From Conus ventricosus (lineage: Eukaryota; Mollusca; Gastropoda; Neogastropoda; Conidae), in contig CM031595.1 in the NCBI GenBank assembly GCA_018398815.1, positions 50,602,989 through 50,666,988 of the forward strand: a DNA stretch of 64,000 bases, written 5' to 3'. Position 1 is the stretch's first letter. The number at the start of each line of letters is the position of its first letter. The notes under the pieces are model-generated. The model ran no database searches, had not been told where the DNA came from, and worked only from the letters and a program-made list of their open reading frames with translations. The position numbers and the translations under genes were made by a program. Of the stretch, positions 1-30,456 are shown in pieces.

Positions 1-164
1 GTTCACTCACTTACTCCCCACAACTCCCATATCCTTCAATCTAAAACAACAGACAAACAAAAAGATTTGATGAAATCCGCACGGCGATTCCAAGCTTTTG
101 AATAACGGCTCTTGGACAACCCGTTAAGGAAATGGGCGTGTGGATTTCAAACAGAACTGCCTGC

Positions 165-227
<63 letters not shown>
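165..227. repeat. (CT)n microsatellite
   Basis: Almost pure CT dinucleotides. 228-1060 holds poly-G runs (868-903) and no gene. Confidence 0.95.
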
Positions 228-228
<1 letters not shown>

Positions 229-1060
229 CTGAATGTACCTGCAAGAATACTATACTATATACATGGGCACATAAATGTGTGTATATATATATGTGTCTTC
301 AGCATAATATGGTTGGGAAAAACTGTTCAGTCACATGCCTTGTAAATACATATGATGTTACTTTTGTCTATAGGAGCGACAAAGGCTGCAAATGTGTGAA
401 ACGATTATGTGTTGTGATGTTCTACCAAGTGCACCAAAGCTTTCATTTGAAATTCTTGTGCATGAACAAATAAGATCTAGCGGGCGCTTCTAGTGAGTTA
501 TATTGTCGTCACGATGGTCACAAAGTTCATGTTCTAATGGCTATAAAAATTTATGGCACCGGCTAGAAGTTGTCCACTGAGCTGAAAAATTTTGTTTTTG
601 GTCCTTATGTCTGTGCGTTTGTCTGTCTGCCTGTCTGTGAGATGACTTAAAAACTGTTTATCACATGCTCATCGAATGAACTTGGTCATTTGTAGGGTCA
701 ACGTCTTCAAAGGATTAAATGCTGATGCTCAAATGAGGAAGGCAATACCGTTTGCACCCAAACAAAACGCTTTCAATAGCCCCAACCGCTGCTCAAGGTA
801 CCCCCTCCTCTCCACCTGCTCCACCCCTCCACACTTATTATCCACCCCTACACTGCTGTCTCGGGGAGTTTGGGGGGGGGGGGGGAGTTGGGGGGGGGGG
901 GGGGAGCAGATCTGTATGTCTCTCATAAACTGAAAGGCTGCATTACGACAAATTCAGCAAGTACTATATGTGCTATACACCATGCGCTTCAACTACCTGG
1001 ATTTAGACATATTCTCGAAAGTGATCAATATTGGTGAAATTGTCGACAAGCTCGGGGTTG

Positions 1061-1065
<5 letters not shown>

Positions 1066-1127
<62 letters not shown>
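1066..1127. repeat. (CA)n microsatellite
   Basis: Uninterrupted CA repeat. Confidence 0.95.
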
Positions 1128-1128
<1 letters not shown>

Positions 1129-1439
1129 ATTTAAAGTGAAAATCGCATACGAAAACAAAACCACCTTATGTCCCCGTGGGGACATATATGTAGGCTAAAA
1201 ACTTTCGATGTTACCTGGTATGTTTTCATCATTAGAATGTTCCTGATATATTCATTCTTATTTCAAATTCCTAGCCATCAAGTCTTAACTTTTTTTTCCG
1301 AACAAAAAGTGCTGCACATTGAGCTGCTTCTGTTAATTAGTCCAGAAGTGTTTAAAGCATTCCACGCTTTAATCAGCAATACAAAAAGAACGTCCGTACA
1401 CCTTTTTTGTTGTAATTTAGACACTCGCGCGCTCGTGCG

Positions 1440-1441
<2 letters not shown>

Positions 1442-1503
<62 letters not shown>

Positions 1504-1763
1504 GCGCGCGCGCGCGCGCGCACACACACAACACACACACACGCGCGCGCGCGCGCGCCATCATCCGCCTTCGCCCCAGCCTCCTTCACCTCCATCCTCA
1601 CTCCCACCCCTCTCATTGCATGACAGCATAAGGCTCTTTTTGTTGTTGTATATTGGTATAGAATTATAATTTTTTTTTTTAAAGTCTGTAGATGTATCAT
1701 CACTTTTGGCGAATACCTCCGACACCTTCTGCTCTCGCGTACGCCCGCGCATGCTGACGAACA

Positions 1764-1809
<46 letters not shown>

Positions 1810-1834
1810 CCGCCCCCCCCCCCCCCCCCCCCCC
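1442..1834. repeat. Compound microsatellites (CA)n(CG)n, (CT)n, poly-C
   Basis: CA/CG tract 1442-1558 able to adopt Z-DNA, CT tract 1768-1804 and poly-C 1812-1834, with about 200 bp of unique sequence between. Confidence 0.95.
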
Positions 1835-1904
1835 TCTCCACTCGTTTTTGTTCCATCTCTTTATATCTCTACACTTTGCAATAAATCGCTAGCCGGCCTC
1901 TTCT

Positions 1905-4395
1905 GCTAATCCCATTTCATTTTGCCTCGCCAAGAGAACATGTTTTTTGCCGCGTTTATTAGTTTGATTGATTTGTTAATTGATCACTTAGCTGGACTAC
2001 GCAAAAACCACAAACCTTGTTTTAATCATACCTTCATCAATAAATAAGACGTAACTCAAGGACTTTGCCGTTAAATATTGAAGCAAAGCGGATCGAAAAG
2101 GGGGTTCCGAGTCATTCTTCATGATATGTTTAATTAACCTGCTTTATAAGAAAACCACAGCAAAGTTTCTACAGATCTCATATAACCACTGACGTCAAAT
2201 GAATTACGTCATTTTAAAAGATGACGAGACATTGCAAGTTGACGTCGAATGTGCTCCATGGAAGCCGTCAAACTTGTAGCTTTGAATAAGATCCTGATGA
2301 CGTAACTATCATGTACAACTTTTTCCGTGCACTGAGAACACCGCAGTCACAGTAAATTCGCACAGGACACCCCGATTTTGCTCTTTTAAAATCTTTTTCG
2401 GACAGCTACAAAACATGATAGATAAGTTTTCACAATGTAGAGTTTTTTAATTAAATTAAATTAAATTAATACATTATTAATTTAATTTAATGTAGAGTTT
2501 TTACTAAGATTCATCTTTTCCCAACTCAAAGTTGGCCATAAAATATCATCTGCGACGTGTCGTGTGCGGCGATAATGTTTGCGACGTGTTGGGAAGCAGC
2601 GAGACGCACGACGCGAGCGCAGTCGCGACATGTGTTGATTGTTCGACCTTGGCCATGGTCTACGTTCTCCCAAGTTTCCTTCTAGTGATAAAATGTCATG
2701 GCATTTTGCTGCCATTTGAACGTACTTATGAGAGGGTGAAAATCAGGGTGAATACAACTCACTATTTTCCATTTCATTTCTAGCGCATCCTTTTTGTTGG
2801 ATTTCGTTATATTATTGTGGTGTTCGTGCATCTCCAGTAAGACTACTGTTGAGAAAAAGTGTTGTCTAGTCGTATTGTACCCTTCCATGCCAAACCACAT
2901 TTTTATGTCTTGATAAGTGCATTATTTAACTGTATGGTTTTTTTATTGTGGCACCACAAATTTAGTAAGCTATTTTGAGCAGCTGGTTGTCTTATGAAAT
3001 AAAATAATTAAACTGACGCTGTTGTTTTTGAAAGTGTGTGCAGGGGCATCGGTGAGAATGTGAGTTGCATGGACGATGTGTCTGTATGTATGTTGCTGTG
3101 TGTCTGTATGTGGCGCATGCATCTATGCACGTGTGTACGTGAATGTTTTTGTATAGTAAGTGTGCATGCCTGCTGCGTGTGTATTAGTATGCAATATTGT
3201 GTTGTGCGTGTAAATGAATGTGCGTGTGTTTGAATTCTCACTTCACGAAAAATACTTTCAAAAAAAATGAAATAAAAAAAGAAAAAAGAAGAAAAACAAC
3301 AAAAGAAAGAAAAGAAAGAAGGAAGGGGAAAAAAAAAGGGGGGGGGGGTTGACTCATTGCCCAGCAAAGAAAATACTGGATAGGAAAAAAAAAAGATGAT
3401 CTCGTTGACACACATAGAGAAAGGGGCAGCAAACGATGTCCTCTTCTGCGTAAGATCGTGTACTTCTGCAAAGCTAATTGCACAGTCCTCATCGGGAATG
3501 AAAGCGTTTTATTATTCAGGACGTCGACGTACAAATTAAAATCAAAATTAAATCCAAAACCAAATTCGATTCATGAAACTTATAAGAACGACCATGTATT
3601 TATTATTTACATGACAATTAAATTAAGTTTTGAAAAGGAGCTCCTTAAAAAATAGGTGTTAACCAACACTGCGGTACACTCCGCTTATACGAAATTTGGA
3701 TGCAAGATCTTGCCCGTAAGAAACACGGTTTCCTTTCCCAGAATGTGACTAACCTCAGCTGTTAAGGAAACCTCGGTTGTTCGAAAGTGTTCTTTGAAAT
3801 GGCCGGGCTGCTTTTTCCCCCTTACGACTTCAATTTCAAGATAGTGTGTGTGCATCGCCACAGGAACTCCGATTATCAGACCGGCAAAACTGGATTTCTT
3901 GCTTCTTTCTTTTTTCTTTTCTTTTTTTTTCCCCGTAAAACCTTTTCCTCACAGATCCTTTTTTCTCTTCATATTTTCATGGTCAGATGTATTTTGAAAA
4001 TAATCTAGACATAAATAGGTGATTGATGGCATTGGAAAAAAATCAACGTTTATGTGCTGATGAAAAAATTAACTAGAAATAAATGGTGAACAAAAATGTT
4101 TTTAATCATCCTAGAACATTTTTGTTTCGCATAAATCAAGGTATTTATACTTAAAATTCCACATTTAAAGCTTGGCTTCTTTCCGTTAATGAAAACTCCG
4201 CTTTAAAAAAAAAAAAAAGGAAAAAAAATCAATTGAAAATGAAAAGAACGTACGCACGTGGTTTTGGACGCTCAAACGCGTAAAGTGGTGTTTATGTGTG
4301 TGTGGAGGGGGCGGGGGGGGGGGGGGGTAAGAGCGGGAGTGGAGGAGTGTGTGTGAGTGAGAGCGAACGCGCATGTGCGGGACAGACAGACAGAC
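1905..4395. other. Intergenic, no gene recognised
   Basis: AT-rich. Contains a TTAAA-type inverted repeat (2445-2500), the CRE-like cluster, T/G-rich low-complexity DNA (3030-3235) and A/G runs (3255-3350). A 35-bp direct repeat GATGAACTGCTG(G/C)AGTATTA lies at about 4400 and 4467, flanking (GA)n. Confidence 0.6.
2190..2305. promoter_or_regulatory. Cluster of CRE-like sites
   Basis: TGACGTCA (2190-2197, full palindromic CRE), TTACGTCAT (2204-2212), TTGACGTCG (2239-2247) and TGACGTAA (2298-2305) lie within 116 bp. CREB/ATF-type factors bind such sites. No gene start is recognised nearby, so function is unsupported. Confidence 0.3.
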
Positions 4396-4639
4396 GGAGA
4401 GATGAACTGCTGGAGTATTATCACAAAATCACTGGGAGAGAGAGAGAAAGAAAGAGAGAGAGAGAGATGAACTGCTGCAGTATTATCACAAAATCCCCCT
4501 TCTCCTAATTCCTTTACAACCATCTCCATCACTCTGTCTACCCATGGTCAGTGGATGTCCGCATTTCAACTGCTAAAAACTTCATTGATTCGGTCACGTG
4601 ACCTGGGTATGCTCGCGTGATCTGGATCGAGTTCACTCA

Positions 4640-6490
4640 GTCAGCAACAGCATCGCTGAGGAAGATGGCCGGATGGCTGTCGAAAGCTACGAGTGAGTAG
4701 TGCATTTTCGTTTGTTGGGAGACTAGGTCTAACCCCGGGTAGCAGTATGTCTGTCCCCAACTGTTGAAACTTCCCCAACGTCTCATTCGCGATTTCGATC
4801 GGACGATCATCAAAACTTTCCGTGAAGTGGAGAAAGCACATCGTTCCCTAGCGACATTCAGGAACCACTTGCACTTCACGCTGCACTATAAACATCACGA
4901 CGTCTGCCCCACCAGCTTAAAGATCAAAACATCGGTGAAAGGACTAGCAGCGAGTGGGATTATCAACCGAGCCCAACGAGCACTCTTGAACGAACGTATT
5001 AAACAGATCAACACTCGGATTACATTCATAGAACGAAAAATTCGGGACCTCTTCGAGAATCTTGAGTTCGAACACACAAATTACCAGACTCCATTCTGTC
5101 GGAAACAAAGAGTGGGTCGAGTTTGCGCAACGAATTGAATGGGACAAAGTACGCATGCGCCAACGGAATAAATATGAGTGTTTGGTGAAGAGATCGAAAC
5201 GTCTACACGAAGACAGGAGCCCTATTGTGCTTGTGTCGGAAGAAAAGAAAAGAAATGTGAAAGACAGGTGGGTGATCATTCTTTCAGAACGCCAACTCTC
5301 CACTCCTGAGAAGGAAGTACTAGTGAAAGGACTAAACTTCGCAGTAGCGCCAGACAAACTACCAGTGGCTGACCTTATCACGAGCGTGAATACAGCTTGT
5401 AGATAAATTGGTCTCAACGCCGAAGAAGCGACACACCTACGGTCTGACAGCGTCAGAATCCAAAAGCAAGCCAAGCTCCCCAAATCCAATCTCACGGCAT
5501 ATCAAAGACGTGCTCTGGCGGACTTGAAAGAAGATTCCATAATGATTCTGCCAGCAGACAAGGGGCGTGCAACAGTCATCATGTCCAAATCAATGTACTA
5601 CGGGAAGGCGAACAAACTCCTGGAAGACACAGCAACCTATGAACTTCTCAAGAAAGACCCCACAACCAAGTTCTCCAACAAACTGAAAGAGATGCTCAAA
5701 CGTCTCAAAGACACGGGCCGACTAACGTTGGAACAGTACAGGAAACTACCCCACCGTGACGGATGTACCAAAGTGCTATGGTCTACCTAAGGTGCACAAG
5801 AACGACGTTCCCCTCCGTCCCATAGTTGCATCCAGAGGTTCCCTCATGTATGAGACGGTGAGATTCGTGGCGGACATTCTTGCCTCTCTGGTAGGACACA
5901 CAGAACACAGAACACCACATCCACAACAGCGCCGACCTAGTGGAGAAACTGAGAAACTACACTCTTTCCCAGGATGAACTCCTCTATCATACGACGTCTC
6001 GGCACTATTCACCAGTGTACCAGTGAAAGAGAGCGTGGAAATCATTAGACGCAGGTTACAGAACGACCAAACTCTCCACCAACGCACATCACTGACAATG
6101 GATGACATCGGCGACATCTTAGCTTGCTGTCTCACTACTACCTACTTCACCTTCCAAGGCGAGTTCTACCAGCAGAAAGGAGCGGCCATGGGTTCACCGG
6201 TGGGCCCTATAGTAGCCAACCTCTTCATGGAGGACTTTGAAGAGAAAGCACTGGCCTCGTTCCACTCTCCTCCACGCTACTGGGGCCGCTACATAGACAA
6301 CACCATGACGATCCTACCCCAACGCCTGGTGGAACAGTTCACGGAACAACTGAACAACCAACACCCAGCCATCAAATTCACGAGGGAAGTAGAGCAAAAT
6401 GACTCCATTGCAATGCTGGACATACTCATCACCAGAACAGGGCGGGCTCTCCTTCGCGATCTACCACAAACCGAAGAGAAGAGATAGATC
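4640..6490 (+). mobile_element. Penelope-like element, truncated and frameshifted
   Basis: Retroelement whose RT is related to telomerase. N-terminal part 4764-5138, then LSTPEKEVLVKGLNFA (~5300), ILPADKGRATV (~5550), CYGLPKVHK (~5770) and the RT palm with GAAMGSPVGPIVANLFMED (~6180). The active site reads RYIDNT where the family has RY(I/V)DDT, so one catalytic aspartate is lost. Frame changes fall near 5100, 5750, 5905 and 5985, with a stop after 5400. Homology stops at about 6485, just after the D-I-L motif. The usual C-terminal GIY-YIG endonuclease is absent, so this copy cannot move. Confidence 0.9.
4651..4695 (+). ncRNA. Candidate hammerhead-ribozyme-like motif at the Penelope 5' end
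   Basis: The core CTGAGGA fits CUGANGA. It is followed by a 7-bp stem (GATGGCC/GGCTGTC, two G-U-type pairs) closed by GGAT, and then GAAA. Hammerhead motifs are known in Penelope-like elements. One unpaired A follows the core, and helices I and III are not clear by eye. Confidence 0.35.
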
Positions 6491-7201
6491 TTGATCATAT
6501 TTCATGTTTTGGTTTAATGTTCCTGAAAGTGGGTTTGGAGTTCCAGGCTGATTTTGTTGAACACAGCATCTAGAAGCCTGTGTGAGTTTGTGCGAGGATA
6601 TTCTCAAAAACAACAAGAAAGCTACACTACATCGACGCGCAAGTTTATGCCGTTCGTAACGATGACGTGGGATGTAACACGGACTTCGTATCTAATGAAG
6701 AAAAATATCTTGAGTGTTGTAAGGACCTTATAATTTGTCACCGATACGAAAACTGTAAAAAGAAAAAAAATCCCTCAGTCGCTGTGTTATCTTACGCCAA
6801 ACAGAGGCCAACTTTTTACTTTTGTGAAATCATGCATGCGAGAGTATTAATGTCTTCACGTGGAGATTAATAAGAATAATTAATAAGTGGGAGCAGCAAT
6901 GCTTATCCTCCTCCCCTCACCCCCCTCCACTCGTTACCCCCCATCCCGTCTCCTCGCTCCCCTTCCCTCCTTCCCCTCCCCCTCCTTCATCGAATCACGA
7001 ACACACACAGAGTCACCACATGCACGTAACAATTTCAAGGTTGAATGTTCAGGTTAAATTCTGCTGTCTTTTGAGGCACAGGTCTTGACTATATTCCTGT
7101 GGAAATTCCTTCACAGGACCAGTAAGTACAATGGGTGGTGCGCACCTAAAAAACAAATAAATATGATACTGATAATAATGATGATCATGATAATAGTATT
7201 G

Positions 7202-7241
<40 letters not shown>

Positions 7242-7700
7242 ATTATTTAGAGAAAAAAAAGAAAAAAATGGAAGCAAAGACGGGGAGTGCATGATGAATA
7301 ACTGTCAAGTAGCCCCAGTTCAGAAAGGGCCACAGCCTTGAAATATTCAAAATTTTAAAAATAAAAATACAAAAATAAAAATAAAAAACCCAGTGTTCTG
7401 GTGATGGTTTCCAGAACTGTTAGCTTTCTATGAACCAGTGGCTCTCGGCCAGGCTATGATGGTGGTTCTGATGGCAGGGAAGTGGAGAGACACTGAAGGG
7501 GGGAGGAGGGAGGGAAGGGGGTGGGAGGACTGTCAGTGAGGGCTTCGTCTTGGACTTGATTCTACAGGCGAACTGCGAAGGGGAGGTAAGAGTGGGTGTG
7601 GGTGTCTGTGCGGTATCGCGGGGCGAGAACTTTTTTCTGCATGCCCCCTGGTTCCTATAAAAGCAAAGGAAAAGACTGCCTTTCTTGTGTGCAGCCTCAA
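6490..7700. other. Intergenic, no gene recognised
   Basis: Contains an (AAT)n tract at 7195-7245, a C-rich stretch at 6900-6990 and A-rich simple sequence at 7345-7390. Reading frames are short and without family signatures. Confidence 0.5.
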
Positions 7701-7709
7701 ACAGGTCAC

Positions 7710-7792
7710 CCATGATTTTGCGAATTATGGCGGATTTGGCAGCGGTGGGCTGCAACTTGAGGGGATCAAGGTCCAACCAGGAGACACTTTTT
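7710..7792 (-). CDS. Possible isolated exon, unrecognised
   Basis: An 83-bp stretch between AAAACAG and GTGACC reads SVSWLDLDPLKLQPTAAKSA, then IIRKIM. It is more codon-like than its low-complexity surroundings. No family recognised and no partner exon found. Confidence 0.2.
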
Positions 7793-7879
7793 CTGTTTTT
7801 AATTTGCATTCAATAACATAAAACGTAAAAGAAAGGAAATTTACTATACATATAGTAGCAATGTAAAAAAAAATTCAAT

Positions 7880-7882
<3 letters not shown>

Positions 7883-7968
<86 letters not shown>

Positions 7969-8013
7969 GAGGGAGGGAGGGATGGAGAGAGAGAGGGGGG
8001 GGGGGAGAGAGAG
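7883..8013. repeat. (TG)n(GA)n compound microsatellite
   Basis: TG 7883-7926, GA 7927-7964, then G-rich GA variants to 8013. Confidence 0.95.
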
Positions 8014-8269
8014 ATACGGTTGAATGTCTTCATAATGTTTTGATTCTATTAATTGTAAACCTCCCCTTGTTCCTACTGTAAAGAAACGCACAAGGGGAGA
8101 TCGGGTTCCGGAGAAAGTTGGACTAGGTTCAACCAGAAAGACAAATGAGTCAGGCCCAGTGAAGATTTTCTTTCTTTTAATTTGGTCTACAGCTTTTTGT
8201 ACATAAAAGGGGCTGCTAACAATACCTAGCGAAAAGGAAATGGAACAAAAGAAGGCTAAGAACAAAAAA

Positions 8270-11200
8270 CTAAAACAAAAAGGACTCTAGTAACCGTGGG
8301 ATGTAAATAAACATGCAAACGACATAAACCACAAATGCATCTGACACCATTGCGTAGTTCACATACATCCGAGTCATTGCATAAGTTCTTCAACGTGACA
8401 TTAAAACATCATTTTGCAAAAGAACGAAACTACGTCAATCTCAGGGATGAAGTATCCCTCATTCTAACTGCAAGCCAGAGCATATCATCCAGGAGACACA
8501 TAACCAGGAATGTGCTATACTGTGGTATTCGGAACCATAGGTTCAGCCACTATAGCTCTTTTAGTCTCTTGCATTGGATTTGCGCAGAGGTTATCAACAA
8601 TGACAACCTATCCAAACAAGAACTAATCAAGTGACAAAACGACCGCACTGAAACCAGGGTAAACTTAACATCGAAGACACGGTTTAACCCTGTGCTGCCC
8701 GGTGTCGGAACTGCAACTTCCAATTATGTGGCATTCATGTCCCTAACACAATTATTCCATCCCATTCCATGTGTTCCGTCATAACTGCTCATCACTTCGC
8801 GTCTATAGTTAAGCAACATGGGATAACAGACTGCATTCCCAAACTACAAACGGTCAAAGGAATCGACTGTGAACATAATCAAACGCAACACTTCGACTCA
8901 TGCAATGAAAAAACATGAAACAGCAACAAAGAAGTATGCAAATTTCAGTCGAAATTAAAACCAAACAGCCTATATGGGCAACAAGCCTGTAACCTTCAAC
9001 ATGCATATAAGGGAGACAGATACATATAGCCGGTATGGTAACATGTTCTTCAGAAAAGAAATGTACTAAGTAGAGCGAGACAGACAGACAGACAGACAGA
9101 CAGAGTGTTATGGCTTATCGCTCCGATCAAAAAACAATGCAAAATCATCTATTACATTAATCAATAAGTCAGTAGCAGGAATCCCGTTTACTCGACAATA
9201 TTGCCTTACACGCCATCATCTAACGACTCCTGTCTCAACTGTACAGTTACACAAATTCTAAAAAAAGCTGCTAATAATCTGTTCACTACATCACTCTTCT
9301 ATCTGCTTATTTACTTATTGTTTAGCTAGCTATGATTACCATGATTGTCACAATGACTCCATAATTTCTGTGGTTTTTTTTATTTTCTTTTATGTTTTTT
9401 TTCCACAGAACATCATCTAACTTCTTTTCTTTATTCACATATTATCCAATCGTACACCTGTAGCACATTCCATTGAGGTGATGCACACAACTTTTTAAAA
9501 ATAGATCTTTACTTACGGCAAGGCATTCTAAATGCCAACTTGCATTTGCAACCATAATTTTATAAGCAAATTGACTCAGTGCAACAACGCGCGAAATAAC
9601 CTGCACGTCTGCGTCTCAGCTTCCGAAAATTCTATGTTTTCCGACAATTATCTCAATATTTAACTGAAAATTCTATCTCCTGCACAAACCCATCAGTCCT
9701 TAATCTACACATCCATGTACAGCACGGAGACTACATCTTTATCTGTTTGCTCCAAATTATAAACAAAATATTAAAATAGCTCATTTATTGACCAAGAAAT
9801 CCAATTAAGTAAGTCTTTCCTTCCAACATACATTCATACATATAAACAACCAAACATGAACTCGACCTCTAAAATGATTTCGAATCTTAGTGCTCAATAA
9901 AAACCAATAGAAAACCCAAAGGTCAAGAATACAAAGCATGGAACAATCAACTCGCACTTCATAATAACACTGCAGCATGGTCAAAGGTCTGACATGTACA
10001 CATAGCAAATTACAAAGTTCATAGTACGTAGATGTACTGCCAGAATACAGAAATGAAAAATGCATACACTTACAATTCTGGTGCCATCAGAATACCGTCA
10101 CAACACTTCACAGAAAATAAGGTATAGCCCTCTCTCTTTGAGATTTGGGGTCTGACCGTCTAACTCACTAAATTCCCAAGCCTTACCGACGCTTCCTTGG
10201 GCACCAAACCTTGAGATGCTCATCCCAATCGGATCCTTACACCTCATGAATATTTATAAGGGCCTTACATATCAAACAGTTGCAATTAGCTACAAACTTT
10301 ATAGTACATACAAGTCCCTCTAAACTAAACGTACAACAACTTCTCAAACATTGCGTGATCCAAGGTCTCAGCAAGTTTGAAATAAGAAAATTAGTAATCA
10401 CAACTATTTCTTAAAACCCCGGATGAGCAGCATCCATAAATAGTAAGCCCCCCATACACTAATAGGTCTCCTTGGTTAACTGAGGCTGATACCCCGCTCA
10501 CACCCCCGTAAACTTTCCCCGGTCTCGCCAAGAGTATTTCCCCCTGGACCTTCTGGCCTGTCGCCTGTCAGTTCCAAACTGTCCGGGTTTCCTCCTTTCA
10601 TCGCTCCACACTGGGAAAGCTAAACCAACGATCTTACCAGGTCGCTTCTCTGGTGCCATCAGACCCACTGCATCTATTAAACATTAACCCTTGTGCTCAA
10701 CAGGAATCAAACTTACTCACAGTGAAATGAATATACAAAAAATCTCTTGTACACCTTATGGGGGTGTACATGATCATACAATCAAATATCCTAGAATGGC
10801 CTCAATGTTATCAACAATACAAATAATCACACGTCTTAAAATGGCCTTCATGTTATAAACGAAATAAATAATATGAGCACACAAAAAGGTAGTGCTGTCA
10901 TCTGAGCAGAACGACACATCGAACTCCCTCATTAATTATTTGTAAACCGTGATAGCAACAATCACAACAAAGACACATTTAAGTGCCAGCGAATAACCGT
11001 TTAGATACAAACCATTTCATTAAGAAATCTGAACAGTTTAATTTTATGCCGGCACTGTATTATTCGATTTTATATCAATACTCCAGTGGTTTTCTCTTCT
11101 TCTTTTTTTTAAGAACTATCATTTGTGAGTGATTTCCTTTCATTTTACACAAAATATAGGTAATGCATAGCAAATAATACAATAAAATAAAGAACACTCA

Positions 11201-11340
11201 ATCAAAATGTTTGCGTTGAAACCTAATAAAACAAAAGATTCAGAAAGTCCTACGTTCTCTGCATTTGCAAGCTTTTTCTCCAAGCAGAAGCCTGGAGACA
11301 AGTTCTGCTGCACTGCTGGTGGGGGGGGGGGAGAGTCATA
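8270..11340. other. AT-rich intergenic DNA, no gene recognised
   Basis: Holds a (GACA)n tract (9077-9103) and a 16-bp direct repeat TCTGGTGCCATCAGA at about 10077 and 10655, with C-rich sequence before the second. No transposase, RT or host motif seen. Confidence 0.5.
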
Positions 11341-11344
11341 ATAC

Positions 11345-11840
11345 AAGATGGAACGAGTTGATCGACTTTCGAACATCTCCAGACTGTCCGACGAGGACTG
11401 TAGCTGGATGTCCCAGACTGATGCTGAATACTCGAGGACCGAGCCTCACAAGTTGTTTGTAGCACGTTGGCTGGTCGGTATGTGGACAGCCTCTGAGGTT
11501 CCTGTACAGCAAAGGCTCTGGTTTTGTTTGCCTTTGCTGTGGCAGCCTCAGCGTGTACTACTCAGGGTAGATCTTTTGTGGACTCCACGATAAGTACTTG
11601 GCCTTGTCCACTGTCTGTCTGATGAACTTCGCCTCGCAGGCTGTAGCTGGCACTGAAGGGCTTCTTCTTGCGAGTCGCCGGTAGTGCATGACACTTGGTG
11701 GCAGTGATGGACATCCGCCATGCCTTCTGTCCACGCTGAAGCTTGCCCAGGCCGTTGGAGTCTTTCAGTGTTTTGATCTGGCAGTACAGGAGGGTGTCGT
11801 TGACACAGAGTCTCGTCAGCCGGTGCTGCACCTCTGTCTC
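11345..11840 (-). pseudogene. LINE reverse-transcriptase 3' fragment (Jockey/CR1/L2-like)
   Basis: The frame 11831-11562 reads RLCVNDTLLYCQIKTLKDSN, then KAWRMSITATKCHALPATRK, matching the FADD box and the following W-x-M-x-F-N-x-x-K-C block of LINE RTs; the first catalytic D is changed to N. Further downstream, in other frames, lies a degraded version of the conserved LVRP..EY...VWDP C-terminal block. Several frame breaks; 5' truncated. Confidence 0.7.
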
Positions 11841-12226
11841 TCGATGACGAAGGGATATACTTGAGAGGAATTCCTTAACCCCCCCCCTCCTCCCCTCTCA
11901 TTTCTACCCCTTCCTTCCCTCTTACCCTCTGCTCCCTCCCCCTCCCCCTCTGTCTCTCTCAACCCTTTCGAGTACGTACACAAAGTAGAGTGGATAAGTC
12001 TGCAAGCATCCGAATAAATATATCAATTTGAAGCTTACGTAGAAAATTAGAAAACTAACATAGTGATTTATGTAATGCACAGGGGGGTTAAGACATAACT
12101 GCCTTAAGCTTTTTTATTCAGTTTAGCACATTTCTCTGTTTTTCAAGGGAAGTAATTTGCAAGAGAATGGAGGGAGACAGGGGAAAGGCAGGTGAGGTGG
12201 AACAAGCGTGCAAGCTGGTGCAGATT

Positions 12227-29374
<17,148 letters not shown>

Positions 29375-30414
29375 TTTTTTATTTTTTTTTTACAGATTAT
29401 GCTTTGTAGATTCAAACTGAGTGACACAGCTGTTCGTCCTATTAGCAAAGTCAAATGCTTCTGGGTACGGTTTTTTTTTAGCCCTGTACTCCTTATTTGT
29501 GTGTTTTCTATTCAATCTTTATGCAGTCTCTCTCGGTGTACTTGCTTCTCGGTCCTTATGCTAGTCCTATTCTTCCACTTCCCTGTCGTTCTGTCCTCTC
29601 TAACTTGCGCTTACATTTGCCACAGGTGGAGGGTTTCCAACAATCCCGTTATCTGCGCTTTCGTAGACCTTTTTTTCACATTTCTGAAGAGTTTCCAAGG
29701 TAAACTGCCAGCTTGTGTGCTCCTGATGAAGTGTCAACACATTCAGACACAAGTGACACGTTTTCACTCTTTCCAGGCCTACCTTTTTCTGTGGCCTCTT
29801 CGTTACGCGATATAAATACCCCACAGGCCTGCATAACTTCACCCTGGCCGAGTTTCTGGCTGTTCTGACAAGGCTACCCAGTAAGACGTCGGTCCAGGGA
29901 ACAATGCACTTCCAGAACAAGACAGAATAAATGACACAACACTTTCGCATGACTCTGCATCATCTGTTCTTGATCATCTTCTCTCACACTAAAAGAGTAC
30001 ACTAGAAGGGCGCTCGGGAGAACGCAAACCTCCACCAAATCGAACGGATTCCGGAAAATAAAAATTCCGCCAGGAGAATTAATAGTTGGTGCAGAATGAA
30101 AGAGTAACTCCCCATGGGTTTTTTTGTTTGTTTGCTTCTTGGGTTTTTGTTTGTTTGCTGTAGTTAAGATACGGCAAGCACAAAACGTGGACGTCTATCA
30201 CTCAAAATGTCTACTGTCCAAAGAAAATATATGTGTATTACTTATATCTGTCAGTACGTATACAATAACTACACAGTGTTCGTGTTTTGTGTATAATTCC
30301 TAACACTCTTTCTGATCATCAAAGATCAATAGATTCATCTTTGAGTCACATTCCATCTTTTCATCAAATTTGGTTCCTCCTGACTTGAGAGCGCACACAT
30401 ACCACCCCACCCCC

Positions 30415-30456
<42 letters not shown>

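Noticed and set aside
132..473. Ser/Leu-, Cys/Val-, Thr/His- and Arg/Glu-repeat reading frames throughout the window
   Set aside because: They are translations of (CT)n, (TG)n, (CA)n and (GA)n microsatellites, open in several frames at once and with no conserved flanks.
8335..8634. 99-residue frame
   Set aside because: AT-rich, no recognisable domain and no supporting splice sites.
10077..10670. LTR pair suggested by a 16-bp direct repeat
   Set aside because: The repeat does not extend and no internal coding region or primer-binding site is visible.
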